DNA from: Amphimedon queenslandica
Lineage: Eukaryota; Porifera; Demospongiae; Haplosclerida; Niphatidae
Assembly (NCBI RefSeq): GCF_000090795.2
Contig: NW_003546278.1
Location: forward strand, 139,208-174,554
Direction: 5' to 3'
DNA length: 35,347 nucleotides
Position numbers and translations under genes: made by a program. The notes under the pieces are model-generated. The model was not told where the DNA came from. It searched no databases and worked only from the letters and a program-made list of their open reading frames with translations. This document shows, one piece after another, positions 9,850 to 20,635 of the stretch (positions are counted from its first letter, which is position 1; every line of letters starts with the position of its first letter).

Positions 9850-12800
9850 GACTAATTGTTTGTGCTTTTCTAATGTATAAATGTATGGGCAGCTTGGCTC
9901 AGTGAGTTTACCCAGATGAGGGATGCACCCCCTGTACTCATGCCTGGCATTATAGCAACCTATCTTACAATAGCTACAACTAAATCACTAGATGATTTTT
10001 AATAATGATTACTTTTAAATATTTTAGATTAATTAGGCTTGGTTAGTAAGTTATGAACGTAAAATTAAGCACTTGACGAGTTTTTGTCATGTTGATTTTA
10101 TCAATATTACTTATTAAATACTATAATTTGTCTTCATTATAACAAAGAGAATAATTTTAAAATATTAATTTCAAATAAATGAAATAAAAATAGATTAATG
10201 TAAGATGAGAGATTCAATTTAGCTTTGAGCACCACAGGAACACATGACAGATTCTGGAAGATACACTACCTTGAAATACAGAAAAACTAATGAATTAATT
10301 ATAAAGTAGAGAGAGAAAGACAGACTGAAATAGAGAGCAAGAAGAGATAAGGGCCAACAGAAGGGAAGCTTTTCGTTAACCTTGGAAATAACGGAGGAGC
10401 TACCCACGCATTTTACCATAAATTTCACTAAGGAATTCCGCAAAAATCTTAGTTAAGCTAAGATCGGAATATGCGACAACAAATGTGAGGCCAGCTTCAA
10501 CGGAGTGAGAGAAAGTTAGTTACAATGTGTGACTAACTGTGTTAGTTTAATGTGTGGGAGGAGAATACCTAAACAACAGTCACTGTGTCATTCACAGCCA
10601 ATCAAAGAACACCATGAGTCAACCGTGACCTTAAGGATATATAGTAAGACAACTGAAACTGAAGTTCAAAATCAAAAAGTAACGGCTGCCCCAATTGATA
10701 TCCTCATTGAGGTACATCCATCTGATTGTAAGTTGGGAATGTGTAACCTTACAATAATAACTAATGCCTTTTTTGGTCGATCAACTTGGTAGGTTGTTTG
10801 CATGTTTGTGTTGTACATTAAAAGCAAAAAATAACTGTTTTTATAGCAGAAAAGGATCACAGGGAGAAAGGGGTTATAGACAAAGAGGAGAAAGAGACAG
10901 TACAATGGACAACAGTAAGATTGAAAGGTGAAACATACATCTATACATGACATTGTTTTAAATACATTGAAACAGCTTAAGTCAGTTTATTTCATAATTG
11001 CAATTTAATAACTGTTGCAGTCAAGCAGATTTTAGAAGGACCATAGTTTTAAAAAGTACCTTTGCTTCAATAGTTTTACATGTACTTACAACCATTAGGT
11101 AAGAAGAACGAAGGCAGGCCCTTTTTGTAATTAAACAAAAATTTAAACTTATAAAATAATAAAGACTTAGAACATTTTTGGACAGCACTTAAAAGTAAAC
11201 AATATTAAAGTGTACATTAAAGGCTTTATGCCATTGTAAACTGGGACATCTGGAACTAAAAGAAGTAGGAAGAGAAAAGTAATGAATAGTGGCAGGTAGT
11301 GAAACAGGGGGGACAGAAGAGACAGGCAAAGGAGGACAGGCACAGGAGGGGAGACAGAGTGAGAGAGAAGGTAAAGAAATTCAAAATAACTATGGAGCAT
11401 TAATGTAATAAATAATAACTTTATCTATTTTTATTGTTAGAAGGGGGCAATGAAGGGGCCAAGGACAGGGATGTGGTGAAGGACATGGGATTGAAGGAGG
11501 AAGAGGAAGTGGCCAGGAGGAGGCCAAGGAAGAGGAGGTGTCCCATGAAAAGGCCAAATAGGAAGGGAAGGAGGAGGCCAATAAGTAAGGGAGCAGCCAT
11601 TGCTTCAACAGTAACTAAAAGAAACATTATGAAACACAATATTTTATAGGAATCATCAACAAGTGCAAAGACTATTAACTATTTTAATCTAACATATAAA
11701 GATCTTAAATATAATTCTAAATTTACAATATTACGTGTAATCTCAAGAAGAAGCGATGGCTGGATTTGAATGAAGTGCGTGGATGATGCATTGAAAACAA
11801 GTCATAAAGAAGGACTTTATTAGCACTAGAAAACGTAATATCCTTTTAACTTGGTAATGACAAAACTTACCAGAACTTGAAGTAACCATGAATGACAGGG
11901 CATTAGATCACTCTTTTGGTGTCCATAATACACAAAAAGATAGTTCAAATGCAGTCAAAAGCGAGGCAAAAGCACTTTTTTCCGCATTTAATAATTGATA
12001 TTTGGTGTGGTTTTATGTGGTAGGCGTGGTTTCATTTACTACATGAATGGACACGACATGCAAACTTTGAAAATAACTTTATCTGATCGGGCTTACCTCT
12101 AGTTGTAGCAGAATCTAATGCGAGTTCCATCGCTTATTTGTCCACTGCCAAGAAGGCACACTACGTATTGTAGTGGGCTTTGATCGGTTTCAGCCACCTT
12201 TAATCCTCACAATTGGCTATTAGAGGTGAGAGGAGTTAAGGCCCAGCTTGGACATGATTTGCCTTGCCAAGGCATCAGATAAGGCCTAAGCCAACAATCA
12301 ACAAGCCCACAAATGGTGGGACGTGGAGATGCCCTTTGTCTCGCTAGTCGAGCAAGGGTACACCATTAAATGTTGATGTGGTTACTATCTTAGTAAACCG
12401 AGGCTATCTATTATGCAATTGCATTAAATTGCTCGACCCATTTTTAGGCATAAATTGTCTAGATGGTGGCCTTCCCTAAGGTGTTTCGAAAAGTGATAAA
12501 TGGAGATAAATATTGGGCATCTGAACTGTCAGGACAGACATTCATATTTCGGTTTTTTACTTATTATTATTGTAAGCAATTAAAGAACTTGTGAATTATC
12601 GTCTGACTATGTTAATAAAATGATATACATGACATTGCTAATAATAACATAAGTGGAGTCACTAAATAAACGATTGATTAAATATTAACAACTTAGATTT
12701 GGAAGAGGAGGAAAGATGAGACAGCATTGAAGGAAATAGGGTGGGAGAGAGTGAATAGGCTAGCATGAGAGACACCCTACCAATGTTGAAGAGATCTGTG
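9850..12800. other. Mostly noncoding region
   Basis: No supported gene. Visible items are a tRNA A-box-like TGGCTCAGTGAG near 9895 without a matching B box and a small palindrome around 10450-10465 (cttagttaagctaag). A 74-codon minus-strand frame at 10443-10219 and an 87-codon plus-strand frame at 10529-10792 show no motif. A strand-asymmetric purine-rich block is listed separately. The left end of the DIRS-like element may lie between 12100 and 12800 but I could not place it. Confidence 0.45.
11240..11605. repeat. Low-complexity purine-rich block on the plus strand
   Basis: Two purine-rich stretches (11260-11385 and 11440-11605) of gga/gag/agg triplets flank an AT-rich gap. On the plus strand the second would read as Glu/Arg/Lys-rich (KEEEEVARRRPRKRRCP). 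On the minus strand three overlapping frames give hydrophobic Leu/Pro/Ser-rich peptides. Both are expected by-products of a polypurine sequence, so I do not call a gene. Confidence 0.6.
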
Positions 12801-12804
12801 ACAC

Positions 12805-13804
12805 TTAAAGGTCCGCCTCCACTCTCACATACAGAAGGTATGCATCCTAGGACCATCTCCCTAGGTACTTGATGATGTGATCAGGGACCTTGGCTGCTGC
12901 TGCAGTGTTTGCTGCCCGAATCCTAAAGCTTTGCGCAGCAAACAGGACTGGGCTCAGACCCACGTTGAGTAGGGCTGATCGCACTGCTGAGATCATCTCA
13001 ACTTTGAAGAAGGGGGACCCGTCCTCCTGCAAAAGGAGAAATCCATAAATATTAGGTCACAGGAGGAGATAATTAACCAACGACAGGACTAGACAAATCA
13101 GCTTATCTGCCTTTCTGAGAACTATATGAGTTCCGTTCTTGAATGTGTTGGTTTTGGACCTCTTGATATGGCCAGAGAAAAACAATGGGAGGAGTGGCTA
13201 TCAGTGGCAGTATTTAGTAGGAGCAGAGGAGGAGGGTCTCTCAATCCTTGGGAGAGCAGCTCACTCAGTGCAGAAGCTGCAAAAGGTTGAGCAAGCCGCT
13301 GCTCAAAGGAGTTCGTTGAGGAAATTGGGCCGAGAATGGATCAATTCTGGCCAACTATCCCTTAGTTGTCTTATCACAAATGCCGTAATAGGGGGATCCC
13401 AGCGACCTCTTGATCTCCCTTCTGACGTAGTGTAGCCAGCCAGGACCATGAGTCTGTGGGAGAGGCTGGAAGGCCTGCAGCATTCTGCAGGTCCCTGAGG
13501 CCAGATAGGTAGAAGTTATCGTTCCAGACTCGAAGCCTTGATTGGCCAGGTATGCAGCAAAAATGCAGTGTTTTCTCAGATATGGGAAGAGGGAGAGTTG
13601 GAGATGAGAACCGAAAGATGCATAATGTCTCTGAGCAGTGGAGTAAGAGGATTTTGAGGATTGGGCTAAACCGTGGCTAAAGAAGCCCTGAACAGCTCTC
13701 TCTAGCAGGCTGATGTCCAAACGAGTTTGTTGTCCTGCAGCTTGGAGAGTAGGTGGTCCGTGATTGAGGAGGGGTTCTGGGAGCCTGAGGGAAGAGACAG
13801 ACAA
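12805..13804 (-). pseudogene. DIRS-like tyrosine recombinase (C-terminal ORF), decayed
   Basis: Minus-strand coding begins near 13804 with the SAM-like N-terminal region of retroelement tyrosine recombinases (LLERAVQGFFSHGLAQSSKSS, then YLRKHCIFAAYLANQG and WLHYVRREIKRS). The catalytic half at 13032-12805 reads QEDGSPFFKVEMISAVR, AAQSFRIRAANTAA, VPDHIIKYLGRWS, then TAG (12849-12847), then DAYLLYVRVEADL. Known family pattern is HxxR in a GHSFRIGAAT box followed by LGRW and a catalytic Tyr. Here His is Gln, the Arg is kept, LGRWS is kept, and the nucleophile Tyr survives beyond a stop. Other stops lie between 13350 and 13035. It is the last gene of the element, which fits DIRS-type order. Confidence 0.85.
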
Positions 13805-14280
13805 AAAGAGAGATTATCTCTAGTCAGAGCGTGGGCTACCCTATTTCTGTCCCATGCTAAGTGCAGGGCTGAATATGACACGTTATATTGTGCTAGAATG
13901 AAAAAGAGACAGAGGAGAAGATGGGAGACGTGATTGTCCTTTGCTGACCGGCTGGTCAGAGCACAGATGACAGCTGCGTTATCAGAGTAGATAAAAATGC
14001 AGTTCTCTTTCAATAGGGGTTCCCAGATAGCTACCACCATTACTATTGGGAAAGCCTCCTTACCTGCAATATTAACTGGGCTCCAGAAGATGGGCCAGTG
14101 AAACGAAAACCAGAGATGGCCTTTGGAAAGGAAAACACCTCATCCCCAGGAGCCTGAGGCGTCTTTTGTGACAGAAGGGCTAGATACTTCTGACGGGAAG
14201 ATACCAGTGCTATTCCAACCTTCAATAAATGCAGCCCACCACTCAATGTCTGCCTTGCAGCTCGGGCTGTCTCGTGAAAT
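13702..14280 (-). pseudogene. DIRS-like RNase H domain, frameshifted
   Basis: In consecutive minus-strand frames one reads DIEWWAAFIEGWNSTG, VTKDASGSWG (first acidic residue), GFRFTGPSSGAQ, then in the next frame FIYSDNAAVICALTSRSA (the SDNxAV motif) and LAWDRNRVAHALTRDNLSF (the final Asp-containing loop). These are the standard RNase H landmarks that follow the reverse transcriptase in DIRS elements. At least two frame changes (near 14140 and 14040) break the reading. The C-terminal part overlaps the start of the recombinase frame, as in DIRS elements where these genes overlap. Confidence 0.75.
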
Positions 14281-14439
14281 GTGAGAGGTCCTTCAGTGGG
14301 GACTTTGCATCAATGAGACTTCTAATGAAAGGTCACCCTACTGTGATGACCTTTGCAGCATCACTCAGGATGCCCATTAGGACATCTAGTTGATGCTTAG
14401 TGGCTGCGACTCTGGAGGTTACCCAATGGTCCGAGACCA

Positions 14440-15120
14440 CGCCTCAAAGAGGAGTATCTTTTCCTAAGGAGGCGAAGTTCTCATGTGACAGAATCAATCT
14501 CGATCCAAAGGAAGTTGAGGACAGTAAAAGGACACTCCACTTTCGACAGCTCTAATTGGAGACCAAGCCTGCTGGCGTGGCTGATAGCCGAAGTGAGATA
14601 ATTCGCACAGCACTCAGCGTCTGGAGGCCAAAAGATGATATTTCCATGTAATGGGCTGAATGGACTATTCCAGAGCAGATCATGACCCAAGCCAAGCCGT
14701 CGGTGACTGCTGTGAATATGATTGAGACTGACCTGGGGCCAAAGGGAGCTTGAACGCCATGTCACACCATGAGATTGTGAGATGGGAGTCTGCTTGGTGG
14801 ACTTGGACCTTTCTGTAAGCTGCTTTAAGGTCCAGGTTTGCCATCAACTAGCCCATCAGGATCAGCTCCACAATATCCCTCACTGTCGTATAGTGGAAGG
14901 AGGAATGGGCTTGGTTAATGTTGTCGTTGACACTGGCCCCTTCTGGGCCAGAGAAAGTGACAATGAGCCTGTATTTCCCGGGACAATTTTTCTTTAGAAT
15001 GAATCCTATCGGGCTGGTATGGTTGTCCACTGCTGTGGATAAAAGACTCTCTCAATAAGGCAGATATGCCGTTAGTGCCCACCGACTCTAAGAATGGGGA
15101 GGGTGGGACCCCTATCCTAA
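14440..15120 (-). pseudogene. DIRS-like reverse transcriptase, decayed
   Basis: The minus strand gives SPIGFILKKNCPGKYRLIV, FSGPEGASVNDNINQ, FHYTTVRDIVEL, TAG, then MANLDLKAAYRKVQVH (motif A with Asp), CANYLTSAISHASRLGLQ, LELSKVECPFTVLNFLW and IEIDSVT, which align with the fingers, palm and LG.E.D segments of DIRS-type reverse transcriptases. The catalytic YxDD box should fall at about 14652-14638, where the sequence reads HYMEI, so both Asp residues are gone in that frame. There is a TGA after IDSVT and frameshifts around 14750 and 14630. The N-terminal lead-in (15040-15330) is only faintly recognisable. Confidence 0.8.
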
Positions 15121-15719
15121 ACTTATCCTCCTGAGATATCTAGCTCAAATCCAGTCTTGGAGGTGGCTGAGGAATGGCTCCCCCTTTTGTAGTGGCAAGA
15201 AACTAGCGACATCAGGGGGGGAGGTCCAGCAGGAGTCCCTAAATAGACACAGCCTCCAGAGCAAGGATGTTATTTATGAACCTATAGCAGCCTTCCACCA
15301 AGTTGCCTGCAACTAGAAAGGAAGAATGAGATCATAAATGTAGTCCAGTGGGAGTAATAATTAAGTCAGCAAACAATATGAACAAATTTTTGTAATAAAT
15401 TTGACATACATACTCTCTACGTACCACACACATTACTGTCTAACTACACCCATTATTTAAGGAATGATCAGGCATAGCAAATCGTCTGTGAATGATGGGC
15501 TTGTTGCTGCTAAAGGGGACAAAATTTCTACCAGACAAATGTAATAACTTAAATAAATTGAACTAATAAAACCCATGAATAAAAGTGACTGATAGGTAAT
15601 TAGTGTCATGATAATCAACATAAATATATATATACAAGTCATATAATGACATATAATGCATATCATTGTACAAATAGGCAAAATATACTCTGAATCTTGT
15701 TAGTTTGGAACAATGAGAA

Positions 15720-17038
15720 CTATTTGCTGACATTCTGACACAGCTTGAACTTATTGCATCCTGAAATGGGGTAAGGAGCACCACAAGCAAGGCAAGCTTG
15801 TGAAAATTTGCAAGCCTTTGATGAGTGACTGCACTCTCCTTTATTGTATCTTCCGCTGACTTTTGCCAGCCTCAATTTCTACTCTGGAGGGGAACTACCC
15901 TGTCTGTAGGGCGCAAGAGGACTGGAGCTGGTCCACCCCATTGCATAATTGACAGGAGAACCTTGCACCTGAAAACACACTTGTGGTGGGGAGAAGGCTC
16001 GATCCTGCAACTGCCTGCTGGCAAAAAAGCCAATCATAGGCTTGCCAGCTCGACTTCCGTGCCTCTGGGCAAAGTGTATGATCACCTGGGCATAAGCAGC
16101 TAGTTTCCCCTGTTGTTGATATTGATAGGATGCTTAAAATGTAGATGGCCCACGAAGGGGGTCCTCTATCACTCTTAATTTTGCTTGAGATGAGCTACCA
16201 GCTGAGCCACCCCCAGTTAAGATGTCTGGAGCTTTAGGGTGGCATTATCCAGCATAAGCTCTTTAATTTCCACAAGAGAGCTGGATTTGATCTCCACTTT
16301 CCCAAGACTGGTGGAAAGGACAGAGAGAAAATGACTGCAGCTGGTGTCTCCCCAGAGCCGAAGGGAAAATTGGGAAAGGCTCCGCTCGTAAGCAGCACTC
16401 CTATCAATGCATCACTAACTGAGGGCAGTGTCGCCACGGAAGAGACAACGATAGGAGCTGAGATGAAAAAGCCTGTGGGCAAAATGAGAGGACGAGAAAG
16501 TAACTGTAAAAGTGAGTGAGAACAAACAAACAAATGTGTGGGCAGCTTGTGCCAGGCATGGCCCATCTCTGGTCATCTTAGGAATGTATGTAGCGTACAA
16601 GCATATTGGTACAGGCGGAATTCTCCAGTTTGAGGGTATCTCGCCAATTGCATGGATTCAAACTATTGCAGAGCAGTACAAACTTAAAACATTGAAAGAA
16701 AGTTGGCCATAAAATCGTGCCCATGCAAGAAATAGACACTAGGCAATCTTACTATGTTTAAATAGGTCAAATCAGCGAGTTGCATAGCCATTACCTCTAG
16801 CCACAGCAGATACTAGTATATGTGGGATAATTGGAGGAGTAGGAGCAATAGCCATGGATACAGCCCTGTAGACGGCAGCCTCAACTTCTCTCGCAACCGC
16901 TGACAGAACTTCTCTCCTCACTGCAAGTTGAGTGGCAGCGACTACCTCCTCCTGCACCAGTGAGAGGGAAGGGGTGCTGGTATAACAAGAAGACCTAGAT
17001 CATCCCGAAGGACCAGATGTGGTAGTTGGAGTAGGCAT
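15720..17038 (-). pseudogene. DIRS-like gag-type ORF with C-terminal Cys-rich finger, decayed
   Basis: A start ATG at 17038 opens MPTPTTTSGPSG, TGA, then an Ala/Val-rich helical region (EEVVAATQLAVRREVLSAVA). Further down, in shifted frames, come VEIKSSSLVEIKELMLDNA (~16300-16240) and IIHFAQRHGSRAGKPM (~16085), followed after a TAG by YNKGECSHSSKACKFSQAC and LACGAPYPISGCNKFKLC before the final TAG at 15722-15720. From memory, an FAQRHGSRAPEL-type block and a terminal R(F/Y)NxGxC...CxFxHxCxxC...HPxxxC finger are features of DIRS-like gag proteins. Here two expected His are Gln and Tyr. Position upstream of reverse transcriptase supports the call. Confidence 0.7.
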
Positions 17039-17039
17039 C

Positions 17040-18586
17040 AGGAATAACACAAGTAACAATGTAGAAGTTACAAAAGAGAAACTAAGGAGCTAGCGGCTGC
17101 TATCTTTTTTCAAATCTATCGATAACTAAAGTAGAGCCTTCATCCCACCGTTAATATATGCAGTAACGCACATAAGCACATGTGCTTAGTGAGGAGGCCT
17201 TTGAGATTAGCTTTATCTAACCCTACTGCTTAAAGTCCAATTAAAATGGCTTTTTTCTGTACAGTGAAACCATTGATAACAAAATTTCTCATTAATGCAA
17301 ACTTCCTTATAATGAAAGAAATGAAATGTACCAACTCATTATCCCTGTTTTTAAATAAAAACGGACCTCCCTTTAACAAAAACTCCACTGTTACCAAAAC
17401 TACGAAAGCTTTTTTCTGACCAATATGCCATTTCATTTCCATTTAATGAAAAGTGGGCGTGGTCACACATGCGCACTGGTTCTGTGACACCCTGTAATTT
17501 TATAATCACTTAAAGAGACCTGTCCATAGTAAAAATTAAGACTTTCTTCTCCTAACATTATGCTCTGTCACTCTTATTTTGTCACAGATACATGCCCAAG
17601 AGTTACCATGCCTTATCTGTGATTGATGGTTATCAGGCCTGGATCAGGCGTGATTCGATAACGGTCCAGCATTGATGGCCATTATTGCTAAATCGAGGCT
17701 GTTGCTATAGCCTGGACCAGGATCAATTTCAGGAACAATTTATCCTGATGTAATCATACCAAATACAGTAATTTCAGCTCGTCAGTACTGGTCCTGGCTG
17801 TTATTGGTACTGAATCAGATCAATGCTTTTCAAGATGGCAGTACCTCGTGGCACTGTCTGACATATTTTGTTAAAGACAATCTTAATCTGACTCATTAAA
17901 AGAAATCTTAATGACTGTAAACACCAGGGCTAAACTTTACTGGAAGTTATGTGAGTAATAAAGACTATATACATATTTAAATATTATATTAATTTTTAGC
18001 AAACAGACATTGCAATGCCATGATACATGAGTATATACAAAAGATTTTGAGTAAAATGTAGATACATACCTGTAGAGACAGGAACAGAATCAAGCTAGGT
18101 TAATGGAGTGGATACACAACAACAAACTAAAGTGACACCTTCTAATAAAATCTCACCTAAAATCTGCTTTAGTGCAGGCAAATAGAAAGGTACTAATACA
18201 AGACAAGTAGAGGATGTTGTGAAAGAAGTATAGGTGTTACTATGCAAAATTTATATTTACAATGGAAATTGAACAAACTATTATTATTGTTATTATTATT
18301 ATTATTATTATTACTAATACACTTTACAGCACAAAAGAACAAGTAAAATCACGGGAATAAAATGTGTGCTGAAGGGAACCTGTCATGAAACAAGTGGTCC
18401 ATGTGCGAAATATTGTCTCGAGGTCAATTTTTGCAGGAGAAAAGTGGTCTCCAGCTACCAAAAGTGATCGTGTGGTCCTCCATAATCCATCATACTGATA
18501 CGCCCGCTGCCGTATTTTATTCGCCTGTTATTTTGTATTTCCAGTGTAGTTTTTGATAGTTCTCAAGTCTTTTTTTTATTGTATGT
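17040..18586. other. Noncoding stretch between the DIRS-like and Ginger-like elements
   Basis: No gene supported. At 17262-17272 the sequence cagtgaaacc resembles the outer end of pogo/Tigger-type terminal repeats, but no partner was found nearby. An (ATT)n microsatellite lies at 18277-18313. The segment 18395-18480 repeats gtggtcc/gtggtctcc several times and might be subterminal to the following element. Confidence 0.4.
18277..18313. repeat. (ATT)n microsatellite
   Basis: About a dozen att units with one gtt interruption. Confidence 0.9.
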
Positions 18587-20530
18587 ATGGCAGAGTCTTG
18601 CTCTTAGTCTCAGGATTCTTTTTATCACATTAAGGATCCACTTCCTGGGGATAGATTTAGTGCTGGGCAATATGACAATGTTATTGAGCATGTCTACACT
18701 TACCTTCTAGAAAAATGATATCCTGCAATTGTAGACAAACAAGAAAAGAGTCATCAGAAAAAAAGCGTCAAAATTTGTTTTACAGGACGGACACCTGTTT
18801 TTTTAAGAAAAAGAAAAAGAATTTGAAAGAGGTAAATTGCACTTGGCTGTTTTAATGCATGCATATGTAATTTTTAAAATATTGGACGTAACTAAAAATA
18901 ATTATTTGAAAACCTTCGGTTGAAGAAAGAAAACAGTGTTTATAAAAGTGGAAGAAACGGCTCATGAATGGTGGAGTGTGTATATCTCTACTTCACAGAC
19001 TACTATACAGTGTAGGTGAAGGCTTTGTACTATATTACAAGGAAAATGCCACTTGTACTCAATTTACCCGAATCACTCTTTTTCACTAAAGCCTTTCATT
19101 TGTGACAGCCAAATTAGCAATTATAATGTATTATTTTGTACTTTAATTTAACTGTAGTTAATTGTTTTGAGATAAATATTGAATTCTGATGAACAACGAA
19201 AGATTAAGAGCATGTCATCATGATCCAACAGCTGGACACCTGGTGATGAAAAAAACCGTTAACAGAATTACTGAGCGCTACATTTGGCCTGGAATTACTA
19301 ATGGTGTCAAAAAAATGGTATGCATTATTATCAGAGCTTTTCATAATTTTCTGTATAGGTATTTACTTGTGCTGTATGCCAGCGTACAAATCGTAAGATT
19401 GTTACAGAGAAACCAGAACTTCATCCTGTTCCTGCCAGAAGTCCTTGGTACCATATTGGTATCAATTTTATTGGACCTTTGATACCACTACAAAGGAGGC
19501 AATCAATGTTGCTAACTCTTTATTCAAGGTTAATTTATTATCATCTTGTATAATGAGGATGCATAAATTGCATATTAATTTTGTTTAGATATTTATGAGA
19601 ATGGGTTTCCCACATGTTGTTACTAGTGATCAATGTGGGGTGTTTGTCAACAATTTGAATAATGACTTAATGAAATGCCTTAGAATAAGGTATCATTTGA
19701 CAACTGCATATCACCCTCAGGTAATAGTGACTAGTGAGAGAAAGAGAGACAGAGACAGAGAGAGGAAAAAAATGTTATTACAGTTCTTAAGTTCTCAATC
19801 TTTATTATCATTATTGTCTCTTCAAATAATATTATTCCTTAATCCACATGCAGGCTAATGGCCTAGACGAGACATTTTGTGAGACTTTGCAAGCAATGCT
19901 GTTAGCAAAGTTTGTCAGTGAACACCAAGATTATTGGGATGACTGCCTTGATACTTGTGTTTTTGCTTACAATACCTCAGTTCACGAATGAACTCAGTAC
20001 TCTCCATTTGAAGTTATGTTTTGGGCGTAAGGCTACATTGCCAATTGATATTGATGTTGCTAAGGAATGTGCTGATGAATTATTAAAAAATGCTCTGAAG
20101 TGTGATGAACCACTGTCCTCATCATATATTGAGCAATTAACAAGTCATCATAAGTAAGTCATTTCTGATGCCAAAGCACATATTGAAAGAGCACAAGAAA
20201 AGCAGAAAGATATTTATGATCACAATCATTCTAATGCTAGTGCATTTGATGCTGGCAGCAAAGTTTTAAAAAAAGATTTCCGAAGGAAGAGGAGAGCTAA
20301 TGGTAAATGGTAAGCTTGATGCAAAATTTCTTGGGCCATACATAATCACAAAAAAGCTTTGACAGGGACTTTACTCATTGAGGCTTATTATATCAAATCC
20401 AAACTGCATCATTTCAAGTGTTAATGGTGCTCATTTGAAATTGTATCACACACCACCAACTTCTCCTACACCAAATTCAACAAATGATTCTCCACAAATT
20501 TTTGGTTTCAGGGGAAACTCAGACAGGGAG
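18587..20530 (+). pseudogene. Ginger/GIN-like integrase part of a composite transposase gene
   Basis: Five exons with GT-AG borders: 18587-18831 (MAESCS, stop, SQDSFYHIKDPLPGDRFS), ~19165-19317, 19359-19528, 19589-19720 and 19854-20530. The protein runs CHHDPTAGHLVMKKTVNRIT, YIWPGI and TCAVCQRTN (H2C2 zinc finger), then WYHIGINFIGPL, SDQCGVF (second catalytic Asp), TTAYHPQ|ANGLDETF (catalytic Glu), YNTSVHE-stop-TQYSPFEVMF and KFLGPYIITKKL-stop-QGLYSLRL (GPY/F-like module). The first catalytic position is Asn in GINF. The segment between that and SDQ is shorter than normal. Lesions include a frameshift near 19210, an extra T at ~20020 and a 7-bp tandem duplication (atggtaa) at ~20306-20319. 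Gene continues after the hAT insertion at 22940. Confidence 0.85.
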
Positions 20531-20635
20531 GTGAGTTGTAAAAGTTTCTGTGCAATGCATTGAGAGGTTTTTATTGTGTAGAAAACACCTGCATGTACCT
20601 TTGAATCAGATACATGTAGCATACTACCACTTCTA

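Noticed and set aside
9885-9960. Possible tRNA or tRNA-derived SINE (A-box-like TGGCTCAGTGAG)
   Set aside because: No B-box match at the right distance and no cloverleaf could be drawn by eye.
10219-10443. 74-codon minus-strand frame with a hydrophobic middle
   Set aside because: The hydrophobic stretch comes from an A/G-rich plus strand; no signal peptide logic, no homology recognised.
11390-11649. Overlapping hydrophobic minus-strand frames and a basic plus-strand frame
   Set aside because: All are products of the polypurine sequence; three overlapping frames cannot be distinguished and none has a motif.
13139-13435. 98-codon plus-strand frame
   Set aside because: It is antisense to the tyrosine recombinase pseudogene, whose family motifs are clear.
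15825-16103. 92-codon plus-strand frame
   Set aside because: It is antisense to the DIRS-like gag region with the FAQRHGSRAGKP block.
17230-17442. 70-codon minus-strand frame and a cagtgaaacc end resembling a Tigger-type terminal repeat
   Set aside because: No matching inverted copy was found within the next several hundred bases, and the frame has no motif.
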